Below are positions 41,723 to 51,297 of a stretch of 64,000 nt of DNA, one piece after another. The position numbers and the translations under genes are program-made. The DNA lies in contig JAPLEH010000004.1 of the NCBI GenBank assembly GCA_026391455.1, positions 91,187 to 155,186 on the forward strand, read 5' to 3'. The notes beneath the pieces are model-generated. The model was not told where the DNA came from. It did no database searches and saw only the letters and a list, made by a program, of their open reading frames with translations. Position 1 is the stretch's first letter; the number at the start of each line of letters is the position of its first letter. Source of the stretch: Bacteroidota bacterium (GTDB taxonomy: Bacteria > Bacteroidota > Bacteroidia > Chitinophagales > Chitinophagaceae).

Positions 41723-43249
41723 TCATCCCTGATTCCGCATGGCGGTATATTGAGCCGCTAATGCCGGAAACAGGGTCATAAAATGGGCTTTAATCAATTG
41801 AGGCAGCAATAATGTTTTATATGCTTTACTTCCTCTTACATCACTGATGGGCGATATCTCTGTTTTCATAACAGTAATCAGTTCTTCCACCAATTCCACC
41901 GTCACGGTTTTTCCTTTCAGGAAGGAACTGCTTTTTGCCAGATACATGGGTACCGGACCTACGCCTCCGGCTGATAAGCCGGCTTCTTCGATTTCATTGC
42001 CGTTCATCTCCAGCCGGATGGCACTGTTCACACTGGCAATATCCAGATGGGTACGCTTACTTACTTTTTCAAAATGAAATAAGGTATTGGCACCTGGCAA
42101 TTCAAACCGGATCTGTTGTATCGTTTCTTCCGGCGATTTGTCCAGTTGCTTGTATCCTTTATACAGGGAACGAAGCGGAACGGTACGCTGTTGCTGCTGC
42201 ATGGTAAATACCAGTTGTGCATCCAGAGCGAGAAACATAATCGTAAAATCGCCGATGGGAGAAGCATTGATAAAATTGCCGGCCAGCGTGGCCATATTAC
42301 GGATAGGGGTGGAAGAAACCAGTTTTGCGTATTGATGAAAAGAAGGTAGCGCTGTAGTAATCACCGGAGAGGCCATCAGGTCGCTCACCGTTACAGAGGG
42401 ACCAATCAGGCAGGTATTGTTTTCCTGTTGTATAGCAGTCAGCTCCGGGTGATCGAATAAGAATTCGATCGGTGCATAGGTCATCTCGCTGTGTTGTTGT
42501 ACATAAAGATCCGTACCACCACCCAATACACGGGGACGTTCCTGCGTGGCAGCCAGATCAGGCAGGCGGCGGGTGCTCACCATCGACTGCAATTGTTGTA
42601 ACCGCTCTTTGATACCGGAGAAATACCCGGGTACGATCTTGTTTCGCACGAGAAAATTCAACCGGTCTTCTTCGGTACATCCAGCTAATATTGCGGTAGT
42701 GCGGGCAGCAGCTCTTTCTATGGATTTATAACCAGTACACCGGCAGATATTTCCATCAATGGAAGCAATGGCTTTTTCTGTACCGGTGGCTTCACTGCTC
42801 AGGCAAAAACCGGTAAGAGAGATTACAAAACCTGGTGTACAAAATCCGCATTGAGTAGCGCCTTCATCTGCCATGGCTTGTTGCACGGGGGTGAGGCCAT
42901 CGGTATTGATGCCTTCCACCGTTACTATATGTTTCGTGTGTGCATTACCGATAGCCATGAGGCAGCTTGTCATCGATTGATAGTGTACAGCGCCATTTAC
43001 ATGTTCCCCTACCAATACAGTACAGGCTCCGCAATCTCCCTCCCTGCATCCTATCTTTGTACCATGCAAGTGCTGATGATAGCGAATAAAATCGAGTAAT
43101 ACGGTACCCGGGGGCAACGAAGTGGCAATTGTTTCGTTATTAAGGATGAATTGAATCAACGTCAACGTATTGACCGATAAAGTTACTATAATTGAACCAT
43201 TGAAACACCATCCGTTATGACAGCATATATCGCGAAGTGTACCCCTCAT
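41723..43249 (-). CDS. xdhA: Xanthine dehydrogenase, FAD and [2Fe-2S] subunit
   Basis: 508 residues as drawn. Two [2Fe-2S] sites (GCREGDCGACTVLVG, and CGFCTPGFVIS with CRCTGYKS) are followed by an FAD-binding domain (RPRVLGGGTDLYVQ, NMATLAGNFINASPIGD) and a C-terminal lid. Electrons pass from molybdenum through the clusters to FAD. The first 29 codons from the only upstream ATG do not look like the family, which usually starts near LTLIQFILN; a TTG there may be the true start. First gene of the operon; divergent from the NTPase fusion 80 bp away. Confidence 0.92.
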   Translation of the reverse strand: MRGTLRDICCHNGWCFNGSIIVTLSVNTLTLIQFILNNETIATSLPPGTVLLDFIRYHQHLHGTKIGCREGDCGACTVLVGEHVNGAVHYQSMTSCLMAIGNAHTKHIVTVEGINTDGLTPVQQAMADEGATQCGFCTPGFVISLTGFCLSSEATGTEKAIASIDGNICRCTGYKSIERAAARTTAILAGCTEEDRLNFLVRNKIVPGYFSGIKERLQQLQSMVSTRRLPDLAATQERPRVLGGGTDLYVQQHSEMTYAPIEFLFDHPELTAIQQENNTCLIGPSVTVSDLMASPVITTALPSFHQYAKLVSSTPIRNMATLAGNFINASPIGDFTIMFLALDAQLVFTMQQQQRTVPLRSLYKGYKQLDKSPEETIQQIRFELPGANTLFHFEKVSKRTHLDIASVNSAIRLEMNGNEIEEAGLSAGGVGPVPMYLAKSSSFLKGKTVTVELVEELITVMKTEISPISDVRGSKAYKTLLLPQLIKAHFMTLFPALAAQYTAMRNQG

Positions 43250-43329
43250 TCGGGTGATTTGTTAAGTATACGTATGTACAACAATCCCTATTTTCACGTA
43301 TTGCAAACTTCCGGCAGAAAATAAACTAT

Positions 43330-44802
43330 ATGGAGCGTCAGATTTATTATCGGCTTATTGCGCTTTGGGTTCTCAGTGAAGCCATGCTGGGAGGTATCAT
43401 TCATGGATTCAACCTGCCTGTATCGGGATTGGTAGTGGGTACTTGTGCGGTGGCCTGCATCAGTTTACTGGCCTGGTATGTACCGGAGCGGGGTGCCATT
43501 CTGAAAGCCACGATCATCGTAGCGGTATTTAAAATGATGCTGAGTCCGCAGGCGCCTCCACCGGCCTATATTGCTGTTTTTTTTCAGGGTGTATTAGGCG
43601 AATTTCTGTTCCGGAAAGACAAACGATTTTACCGTATCACCTGTGTGGTATTTGCCACGATCGCATTATTAGAGTCCGGAATACAGCGGATACTTGTACT
43701 AACGCTGATCTATGGAAACGATATCTGGGTGGTGATTAATGATTTTATCAACCGCCTTACGCGGCAAAAAGTAGCGGCGAATTATAGCCTGATCATAGGT
43801 GCAGTGTATGTATCCATACATGTACTGGTCGGTATTCTTGTCGGCACCTGGATAGCAGGATTACCGGCGCGGGTTGAAAAATGGCAAGCGGATCACCAGA
43901 ATATATTACTCGTCAATGAGGGGAAATCGTTGGATCTGCAGCGACCTGTTGCTTCCCGAAACAGACGAAGAGTGTGGATTTTCCTGATATGGATCTTTTT
44001 AGTGGCTTTATATATTCAATCGTATTATAAAATTGGTACACCGCTGCTGCCCTCTCATATTTCGCTTAAAATATTTCTTCGTTCGCTCATCATTGTTCTT
44101 AGCTGGGTCTTTCTGGTATCACCATTGTTGAAAAAATTGTTATACGGGTGGTTGCAACGAAAGCAATCGCAGTCGGCACAGGATATACAACAGGTATTGA
44201 ATATACTTCCCATCACTCAGCAGTTGGTGGTCAAGAGCTGGCGACAGGCAAGGGATTTTCGCGGGTGGAGTAAGATTCAGCATTGGCTGAAGTTAGTGCT
44301 GGCGAATGCCCTCTCTTCTCATTCGGGCTTAGCGGAAGGAGTGGTTGTATTGTTTGTAGCACCCATTCAAACAGGTAAGACCACTTCATTGGTAGAATGG
44401 TCCGCAGACCGGCAGGATGTGTATGGTATTCTCACCCCGGTGGTGGATGGCAGGCGGATGTTTATGGATGCGCATACCCGTCAGCTTTTTCTGATGGAAG
44501 CAAAGGAAGGAGATGAAGATACAGTTGCCGTGGGAAAATATCATTTCAGCCGGGCCAATTTTGAAAAGGCCAGCCAAGTAATACGACAATCAGCTAACCA
44601 AAAGGGATGGCTGGTGATAGATGAGATCGGCCCGCTTGAATTGAATGGGGAAGGCTTTTGTACAGTATTGAAAGAACTGATACAGGAAGGACGCAAACAA
44701 ATGATATTGGTGGTGCGTGAGAAAGATAAAATGCCGGAACGTGTGAAAAACTATTTCGGATTGCACCATGCACTTGTGATCAATCATGCCGGAGCATTGT
44801 GA
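43330..44802 (+). CDS. Membrane protein fused to a THEP1-like NTPase
   Basis: 490 residues in two parts. The N-terminal 280 residues contain several hydrophobic segments (for instance 20-50, 53-75, 96-115, 150-175, 215-235 and 250-270) and resemble a small-solute carrier or ECF-type S component. The C-terminal 190 residues are a nucleoside-triphosphatase: Walker A APIQTGKTTSLVEW near 338-351, and LVIDEIGPLELNGEGF (Walker B) near 430-445, matching the THEP1 pattern. It is divergent from the xdh operon, 80 bp apart. THEP1 domains are normally stand-alone soluble proteins, so the fusion is unusual. Role unknown; molybdate, purine or cofactor handling is suggested only by context. Confidence 0.7.
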   Translation: MERQIYYRLIALWVLSEAMLGGIIHGFNLPVSGLVVGTCAVACISLLAWYVPERGAILKATIIVAVFKMMLSPQAPPPAYIAVFFQGVLGEFLFRKDKRFYRITCVVFATIALLESGIQRILVLTLIYGNDIWVVINDFINRLTRQKVAANYSLIIGAVYVSIHVLVGILVGTWIAGLPARVEKWQADHQNILLVNEGKSLDLQRPVASRNRRRVWIFLIWIFLVALYIQSYYKIGTPLLPSHISLKIFLRSLIIVLSWVFLVSPLLKKLLYGWLQRKQSQSAQDIQQVLNILPITQQLVVKSWRQARDFRGWSKIQHWLKLVLANALSSHSGLAEGVVVLFVAPIQTGKTTSLVEWSADRQDVYGILTPVVDGRRMFMDAHTRQLFLMEAKEGDEDTVAVGKYHFSRANFEKASQVIRQSANQKGWLVIDEIGPLELNGEGFCTVLKELIQEGRKQMILVVREKDKMPERVKNYFGLHHALVINHAGAL

Positions 44803-45354
44803 GAAGTGAATGGTGAATGGTCAATTGTGAATTGGTTTCTTGCGTGCGTCATATTGCTAATCTGTTTTTAAGAGTACTTTAATACACCGCTTTTCGCAGC
44901 TATTCAAATTAATTGTCCTAATTTCTGGTTAGGTGGGAAAGACTGTAGCCGCACTTACAAATACATGCACACGGATATAACGGTTATGCTTGCTTCGCGG
45001 CAACAGGATTAGAACAGATTTTTACTGCTTCGCAGAAATTTTGGCCAACTACTCGATACAGATTAAACTGCCGACAGGCAGGCAACCTGTATTTATTTGT
45101 GTCCATCTTTGTTCATTCGTAGCTAAATGAAGGCACGCAGAGGATGTGAGTACACAGAGTGAGCATTTAAACGCAACTGCATTAATCTGAGTTCATCTCC
45201 CGCTAAGGCGGGACAGGCTGTGGTCAATCCGCTGCGAAGCAGCTGTATTAATCAGTGTTTATTTGTGTTCATCTGTGGCTAAAAACCTGCCGAAGGCAGA
45301 TGTATTTTTCGTGTCATTCGCGCAATTTCCCGCTTAGGCGGGACAGGCTGTGGC
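44803..45354. repeat. Gene-free stretch of short word-like repeats
   Basis: 552 bp without a gene. The first 35 bases are a GTGAATGGTGAATGGTCAAT-type word repeat. From 44960 to 45046 it is a plus-oriented copy of a module found twice near rpoN (48876-48999 and 49101-49224, opposite orientation); homology to copy 2 flanks continues to about 45104. Several mini-hairpins (CCCGCTAAGGCGGG, GCTGCGAAGCAGC, CTGCCGAAGGCAG) are scattered through it. Confidence 0.75.
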
Positions 45355-46623
45355 TTACTTCCTGAGGCCTTTTATTTTCTCAATATGAAATGGCGTATGC
45401 GCTGCAAAAATATTGTTGATGAACAGCAACTCATTGATGCCTTCCGCTTTCAGCATGTTGATAAAATCGCCGGTATAATACCGCTGATCCACCACCACTA
45501 CTTTTTCGTAATTATTTATCAGGAAGCAGGCAAAGGCATTGCCATATGATTCTTTTACTACAGCTATTTTCCGGCCATTTTTGTGCTGTGTTTCCATTTT
45601 CACAATCGGCAGATCACCCTGCAGGAATACTGAATAACTATTGGGTCCGCTGGCACCTTCCCCATACATTTTGGAGCGGGTCCAGTTGCCAATGGTGGCA
45701 TTGCCGGTATAAAAATTCAGGGAGTCGCGGAAGAGATAGTACCGTACCGAATCGGGATTGTTCTTCAACCCTTCATCCCGGGTAAGGCGGTAGAGTGAAC
45801 CGAGGAAGGCGGGTTTTACTTTCGAGGCTACCGTATCCAGGTTTACGGGGGTGAGACCGGCCGTTACACAAAACGCTTTGTAAGCATAATAGGCGCCGAG
45901 GCTGGTCCAATGGTGATCGGTATTAAAATAGATATACTCGCTGCGGTGCGGGCGGATGGAATCGATGGCCCATACTTTTTTGATGGCCGGGTCTTCGCTG
46001 TTGTAAATATTTTCAATAGCAGGACGGTTCGGCTTTTGCATATTAGCATATTTCTCGGTGATCTCGAATTCAAGCGCTACAGGAATGATGAGATTGTAAA
46101 CCTGAATACCCGGACTGAGCAACTTGTGGTACGAGTTGATCACATCGGCATAGGATTTACCCATGGCAGCACCGCCCCCAAACATTTCAAAAGCCCTGTT
46201 TTTAAATACGAATACACGTTTCTTCACTTCGCCGGTGGCACCATCATCCGGAAGGGGGCCGTTGTTTATTTTCTCTTTGGTGGTGTCTTTGGTTTTCAGG
46301 TTCGCATCTGCATCATTCGTCTCATCATACATTTTGATCTCAGAAGATTCATAACCGAATTTGCTGCGAATCTTCCCGGAAAGGTCGATCCATTTATCGC
46401 GAAACGGAAAGTTATCGGCGTACCAGGCTTCGATTTCTTTAAAGTACTTGCCTTTCCAGAAAGTGCTGTCTGTGTATTCGGGGAAGGAGGCCAGCTTGCG
46501 GTTTTCCATCACCGACACTTTTTCTTTCTTCATAGCCATAGAGGCTATACCTCCCAGCAGCAGCAGGCTGCAGAATATGATCACATTAAGGAGATGAATC
46601 TTTTTATTGGTCGTATCGCTCAT
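45355..46623 (-). CDS. DHHW-family protein (AlgJ/AlgX-like O-acetylation partner)
   Basis: 422 residues. An N-terminal TM anchor (NVIIFCSLLLLGGIASMAMK) is followed by a periplasmic SGNH-like domain with the DHHWTSLGAYYAYKAF motif near 236-251 and a late VVKESYGNAFACFL. In alginate and related polymer systems the DHHW protein transfers acetyl groups handed over by an MBOAT protein. The partner MBOAT gene lies 31 bp upstream on the same strand. The polymer acetylated here is unknown. Confidence 0.87.
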   Translation of the reverse strand: MSDTTNKKIHLLNVIIFCSLLLLGGIASMAMKKEKVSVMENRKLASFPEYTDSTFWKGKYFKEIEAWYADNFPFRDKWIDLSGKIRSKFGYESSEIKMYDETNDADANLKTKDTTKEKINNGPLPDDGATGEVKKRVFVFKNRAFEMFGGGAAMGKSYADVINSYHKLLSPGIQVYNLIIPVALEFEITEKYANMQKPNRPAIENIYNSEDPAIKKVWAIDSIRPHRSEYIYFNTDHHWTSLGAYYAYKAFCVTAGLTPVNLDTVASKVKPAFLGSLYRLTRDEGLKNNPDSVRYYLFRDSLNFYTGNATIGNWTRSKMYGEGASGPNSYSVFLQGDLPIVKMETQHKNGRKIAVVKESYGNAFACFLINNYEKVVVVDQRYYTGDFINMLKAEGINELLFINNIFAAHTPFHIEKIKGLRK

Positions 46624-46654
46624 GATCGTTGTTTCAGATTGTCAGTTAATGTTG

Positions 46655-48082
46655 TTAGAACCGGAAATAAATAAAGGGGTTATAACTCTTACCCACCAGT
46701 TGTGCCACACAGAGAAACAGCAGCAGCACATTGAATCCTACGGTCAGTGTATCATAAACGGTAATGCGGCTGGTACGTTTGTCCACCCATTCTTTTACTT
46801 TATGATAAACCGGCATACAAAGTGTGATCGTAATAATGATCCAGAATAAATGCGTTGTAAGGGTGTTGATCACTTCCGTATTGCCATGATCACTGGGGCG
46901 GAAGGTGAATAGTTTGGCCACATACTCTCCCAGTATAGCGGTGTCGGTAAAATAAAAGATTACCCAACCCGGTATGATGATCACCAGAGCGTACACATGG
47001 GAAATAAAGGCCGGAGCTTTCTCCAGCAATTTCAGCAGGAAGGCCCGCTCCAGTGCAATGAAAATGAAAAAGTAAAGTCCCCAGAAAATAAAATTCCAAC
47101 TGGGTCCGTGCCACATACCGGTGAGGAACCATACTACCAGCAGGTTGAAATACACTCTTTTTTTGTTACCCCCCAGGGGTATGTATACATAATCGCGGAA
47201 GATACTTCCGAGGGAGATATGCCATCTTCTCCAGAATTCACCGATGGATTTGGAGATATAGGGGTAGTTGAAGTTTTCACGAAAGTGAAAACCAAACATA
47301 CGGCCCAGTCCGATGGCCATATCGGAATAACCGGAAAAATCGAAATAGATCTGAATGGCAAACATGATAAGGCCCACCCATGCTTCGAAACTCGACAGAT
47401 GAACGAGTTCGGCCAGCGTAAGCGGGTCGCTGTTGTCGCCCATGTATTTTTTAACGATCTCGGCGGCTACGTTCGCGATGATCACTTTTTTAAAAAGGCC
47501 GATACAAAAACGGGAGATACCCAGGCTGAAATCGCGCAGGTTTTCATTTCGTTTATTGATCTCATGTTCTACGTGAGCATACCGGATAATGGGCCCGGCC
47601 ACCAGGGAGGAGTACAACGATACATACATTAAGAAATTAGGAAAAGAACGTTGTGCTTTGATATCGCCGCGGTACACATCCACCACATAAGAAATGGTAT
47701 GAAAGGTGTAAAAGGAAATACCGATCGGTAAGGCATAACCCGGAGCGGTAAAGGATGTGCCCAGCAATGAATTGACCTGTGTGACCAGGAATACATCGTA
47801 TTTAAACGTAGCCAGCAGGCACAAATTGAATACTACGGTAAAGACCACCCCCACTTTGGCCCATTTGGTACCCCGGTGTTTTTGTATGAAAAGCGCATTG
47901 CCCCAATCCACCATCGACGAAAGGATGAGCAGTGATATCCAGATCGGTTCTCCCCAGCCATAAAAGGCCAGCGAAAAAAAGATGAGAATCCAGTTTCTGA
48001 ATACAGGGTTTTTAGTGCTGTAATACAGAAGGAGGTTTAATGGTAAAAAGACAAACAAAAATAGCAGGCTGGCAAAGACCAT
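46655..48082 (-). CDS. MBOAT-family membrane O-acyltransferase (AlgI-like)
   Basis: 475 residues, polytopic. Hallmarks are YFDFSGYSDMAIGLGRMFGF near 241-260, FWRRWHISL near 280, and FLTGMWHGPSWNFIFWGLYF with the conserved membrane-embedded His near 322. MBOAT proteins move acyl groups across the membrane to DHHW/AlgX-type partners. First gene of a two-gene unit with the DHHW protein, and probably part of surface polysaccharide modification. Confidence 0.9.
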   Translation of the reverse strand: MVFASLLFLFVFLPLNLLLYYSTKNPVFRNWILIFFSLAFYGWGEPIWISLLILSSMVDWGNALFIQKHRGTKWAKVGVVFTVVFNLCLLATFKYDVFLVTQVNSLLGTSFTAPGYALPIGISFYTFHTISYVVDVYRGDIKAQRSFPNFLMYVSLYSSLVAGPIIRYAHVEHEINKRNENLRDFSLGISRFCIGLFKKVIIANVAAEIVKKYMGDNSDPLTLAELVHLSSFEAWVGLIMFAIQIYFDFSGYSDMAIGLGRMFGFHFRENFNYPYISKSIGEFWRRWHISLGSIFRDYVYIPLGGNKKRVYFNLLVVWFLTGMWHGPSWNFIFWGLYFFIFIALERAFLLKLLEKAPAFISHVYALVIIIPGWVIFYFTDTAILGEYVAKLFTFRPSDHGNTEVINTLTTHLFWIIITITLCMPVYHKVKEWVDKRTSRITVYDTLTVGFNVLLLFLCVAQLVGKSYNPFIYFRF

Positions 48083-48272
48083 ATGGTGTGGGTTGGGGAA
48101 TTTTTAGTGTTGCAAAATACAGATTTGCTGCAAGCTTTAATAATGCACAGGAACAAAATATTTCATACTACCGCTATAGGGGAAACAAGGTATTTAAAAA
48201 AGTTTAACAGAAATACTGCTAAAGATTTACCGGCTGGCGTTGTTTCGTATCTTCACGCCAAAACACTGGCAC

Positions 48273-48620
48273 ATGCAACTTACCGCCAAACTGATTCAGC
48301 TTCTTCCCCTGCAAACCGGTTCCGGAAAAAATGGAGCCTGGAAAAAGCAGGACATTATTGTGGAAACGGAGGGACAGTACCCGAAGAAAGTTTGTATCTC
48401 CATTTGGGGAGATAAGATCAATGAAAGCATTCTCAAGCCCGGCGCTCAGCTCTCTATCTCCTTCGACGTGGAAAGCCGTGAATACAATGGCCGCTGGTAC
48501 ACCGATGTAAAAGCCTGGAAAGTGGAGTTGGCCGGAGCCGCTTCAGCAGATAAGGCGCCGGAGGATCAGGTTTATTTCGATGAGGGACAAATGGAAGACA
48601 AGGGCGACCTGCCGTTCTAA
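48273..48620 (+). CDS. DUF3127 protein
   Basis: 115 residues from the ATG at 48273 (MQLTAKLIQLLPLQTGSGKN), chosen as the family start; the frame is open a little upstream. The sequence is an OB-fold-like small domain (QDIIVETEGQYPKKVCISIW, LSISFDVESREYNGRWYTDV) with an acidic C-terminal tail ending DKGDLPF, typical of DUF3127 in Bacteroidetes. The tail resembles that of single-strand DNA-binding proteins. Single gene, followed by repeats. Confidence 0.8.
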   Translation: MQLTAKLIQLLPLQTGSGKNGAWKKQDIIVETEGQYPKKVCISIWGDKINESILKPGAQLSISFDVESREYNGRWYTDVKAWKVELAGAASADKAPEDQVYFDEGQMEDKGDLPF

Positions 48621-49074
48621 GCCTGGCCACAGATTTGCACAAATGCACACGAATTAATACAGATTTCTGCCTGCCTATCGGCAGGAGGTTGGCCACGAAT
48701 TTGCACAAATACACACAAATAAACACAAAAGGATAGTACAACTATCCTCTGTTAGCTCCTAAGCCCTGCGTGATTGATTCGCCTGTGGCGAGTAGTTGGC
48801 CACAAATGAACATTAATAGACACAAATAAATACAGGTTGCCTGCCTGTCGGCAGTTTAACCTGTATCGATTAGTTGGCCACATTTTCTGCGAAGCAGTAA
48901 AATCTGTTCTAATCCATGTTGCCGCGAAGCAAGCAAAGCCTTTATATCCGTGTGCCTGTATTCGCCTTTTCGGCTAGGCCTATACCACCCCAGCGGGAGT
49001 TGGCCACTAATGAACACTAATAGACACAAATAATACACGAGCATAGCAAATCTATCCTCTGTTTGCTCCAATCC
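48621..49074. repeat. Gene-free stretch of dispersed repeats next to rpoN
   Basis: 454 bp of repeated words (GGCCACAAATTTGCACAAAT-like phrases) and mini-hairpins (CTGCCTATCGGCAG, CTGCCTGTCGGCAG). A 124-bp module at 48876-48999 is repeated at 49101-49224 with about two differences; the second copy forms the 3' end of the rpoN reading frame. Confidence 0.8.
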
Positions 49075-50577
49075 TCAGCGTGAAAATATTCGGTGTGCCT
49101 GGCCACATTTTCTGCGAAGCAGTAAAATCTGTTCTAATCCATGTTGCTGCGAAGCAAGCAAAGCCGTTATATCCGTGTGCCTGTATTCGCCTTTTCGGCT
49201 AGGCCTATACCACCCCAGCGGGAGCTCTTCGGCCTCAATCAGGTCGCTCAATATTTTCTTTACTTCCCGTGTAGATACTTCTTCGCCGCTATCGGTGCTC
49301 AGCGATTCGCTGAAGAAGAATTTGAGGCGATAGGTACCGAACTCGGTTTGTACAAACTTACTGTTGGCCACCCGGCTCACGGTGGAAATATCAAGACTCG
49401 TCTTTTCTGCAATATCTTTCAGGATCATGGGCTTCAGTTCCGTTTCATCACCGGTAAGGAAGAATTCGTACTGATGATTCATGATGGCATTCATGGTGCT
49501 GAGCAGTGTATGCTGGCGCTGCTTGATGGCATCGATGAACCATTTGGCGGAATCTATCTTTTGCTTAATAAATAGCACCGCTTCTTTCTGTCGTTTATCT
49601 TTTTTTGCGCCCCGGTCATATTCCTTCAGCATGTCGCGGTATCCTTCGCTGATGCGAAGTTCGGGGGCATTGCGGCTGTTGAGTGTCAGTTCGAGTTTGC
49701 CTGCATTATTGAGGATGAAAAAATCGGGCACCACATAGTTTTCTGCCTTGCTGCTTTCTCCTACTATACCTCCGGGTTTGGGGTTTAGCCGAATGATATG
49801 CTGCATCACATCCCGCAGATCGTCATCATCGATATTGAGTCCGCGTTGTATTTTTTCGTAATGCTTTTTGGTAAACTCATCAAAGTATTTGGTAATGGCT
49901 TTGATGGCGAGGTCTACGGGCTGGCCTTCATCTTTTTGCCGGTAGAGCTGTAGCAGCAGACATTCCTGCAGGTTGCGGGCAGCTACTCCGGCGGGGTCAA
50001 ATTGCTGGATGCGCCGGATGAGAAGTTCTACTTCCTGTTCGGTGGTGATGATATTCTGGCGAAAGGCCAGGTCGTCTACGATGGCGGAAGTTTCGCGGCG
50101 CAGGTAGCCATCTTCGTCGATACTGCCCACGATCTGTTCAGCGATTTGCTGTTCTTTATCTTCGAGCTTCAGCAGGCCCAGTTGATTGATGAGCATTTCA
50201 TAGAAGCTGGCTTCTGTTTTAAAAGGGAGTTGGCGGCCTTCATCTTCTTCGGGATAATTATCGTCGCGGAGTTTATAGTCTCCCACTTCATCATCTCCGT
50301 CCTGTACATATTCGCTAACATCAATGTTGTCGTATTCGTCTTCGCTGCCGTCCGCTTCTTCGTATTCTTCTTCTCCGGTTTCTGCAAATTCATCTTTGAG
50401 GTCATCCGTGTCTTCGTGTTTATCTTCGTCGAGTTCAAGAGCGGGGTTTTCCTCCATTTCCTCTTTGATACGGGTCTCCAGGTTGGCCGTGGGTACCTGC
50501 AACAGTTTCATGAGTTGAATCTGCTGGGGCGATAATTTTTGCAGCATCCGCTGCTGTAAGCTCTGGCTCAGTGCCAT
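49075..50577 (-). CDS. rpoN: RNA polymerase sigma-54 factor with repeat-derived C-terminus
   Basis: 500 residues. Region I (LSQSLQQRMLQKLSPQQIQL), a very acidic region II and the core-binding region (IQQFDPAGVAARNLQECLLLQ, LNPKPGG) are intact, as is the HTH-like part (ISTVSRVANSKFVQT). The frame is normal to about residue 450 (SDLIEAEE). The last 50 residues are translated from a dispersed repeat (from 49224 down) and include none of the RpoN box (ARRTVAKYRE) that binds the -24 element. The remaining 49 kb end does not contain the missing box nearby. Either a truncated sigma factor or a repeat-driven assembly join. Confidence 0.85.
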   Translation of the reverse strand: MALSQSLQQRMLQKLSPQQIQLMKLLQVPTANLETRIKEEMEENPALELDEDKHEDTDDLKDEFAETGEEEYEEADGSEDEYDNIDVSEYVQDGDDEVGDYKLRDDNYPEEDEGRQLPFKTEASFYEMLINQLGLLKLEDKEQQIAEQIVGSIDEDGYLRRETSAIVDDLAFRQNIITTEQEVELLIRRIQQFDPAGVAARNLQECLLLQLYRQKDEGQPVDLAIKAITKYFDEFTKKHYEKIQRGLNIDDDDLRDVMQHIIRLNPKPGGIVGESSKAENYVVPDFFILNNAGKLELTLNSRNAPELRISEGYRDMLKEYDRGAKKDKRQKEAVLFIKQKIDSAKWFIDAIKQRQHTLLSTMNAIMNHQYEFFLTGDETELKPMILKDIAEKTSLDISTVSRVANSKFVQTEFGTYRLKFFFSESLSTDSGEEVSTREVKKILSDLIEAEELPLGWYRPSRKGEYRHTDITALLASQQHGLEQILLLRRKCGQAHRIFSR

Positions 50578-50669
50578 GGTTCGTCAGGTATTAATCTTTT
50601 GGTGAAATTTCGAAAATTCGCGCTTTGCACAAAAATAATGCCGTAAATTTAAATATTAATAAAAAAAAG

Positions 50670-51134
50670 ATGGGGCAACGGATATTTGTGTTTCTTGTTG
50701 TGTTATCGGGGATGTTTTTTGAACCGGTGGCTGCCCAGCAAGGTATCGGGCCTGATGGCAGTGGCGGCAGGTATAATCCCGCAGCATTTTCATGGCCAAA
50801 ACAAAAAAGAGCACTCACGGGCGGTGCTGAGAATTATCTGTTGCTCACTCCTGCCTCACTGATCCGCATAAAGTCCATTCAATATGCGGGCAGGTCTGTA
50901 CCAAAACGAAACGTAAGCCCGGCTGTAGCCATGCCGGCACCATCATTCTATCGGTTAAATTCTTTGCCGGTCATTTCTCCTTCTTACTATTGTACGCAGC
51001 TCGGTTTTTTTTGTACCAAAGAACTGCAACTGCAAAAGCTGACATCGCTGCCACTTCGTTTCCGGCTTGGATCACTGGAGTATGTGAATTACCTGGAGCA
51101 GAAGCCGAATGCGGCGAAGCCGGGATTTCAATAA
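50670..51134 (+). CDS. Small exported protein of unknown function
   Basis: 154 residues from the ATG at 50670 (MGQRIFVFLVVLSGMFFEPV), with a signal peptide ending near AAQ and a Gly/Ser/Tyr-rich mature domain. An earlier in-frame ATG (50625) is possible but starts in a spacer. It is divergent from rpoN. No family recognised; it looks like a small secreted or surface protein. Confidence 0.6.
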   Translation: MGQRIFVFLVVLSGMFFEPVAAQQGIGPDGSGGRYNPAAFSWPKQKRALTGGAENYLLLTPASLIRIKSIQYAGRSVPKRNVSPAVAMPAPSFYRLNSLPVISPSYYCTQLGFFCTKELQLQKLTSLPLRFRLGSLEYVNYLEQKPNAAKPGFQ

Positions 51135-51297
51135 GGAATTTTATCCCATTGTTGATGCCAAATTGAAAAATCTATAGAGTACTCGAATAAACAAATATAC
51201 GTATTTTTAACTACGTAATAAAATGATTTTCATTTATTTGTGAAGTTTTTCTTAGTTTTGATTTAGGGATAATCATTTTTAAATTAAATCCTAAGTC

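Noticed and set aside
45910..46674. 254-residue frame opposite the DHHW gene
   Set aside because: Shadow of the DHHW protein gene, which has its family motif and operon partner.
48856..49071. 71-residue frame in the repeat region
   Set aside because: Encoded by the same repeat that forms the rpoN tail; no independent support.
50002..50535. 177-residue frame opposite rpoN
   Set aside because: Phe/Val-rich shadow of the acidic region of rpoN; the sense strand has the clear sigma-54 sequence.
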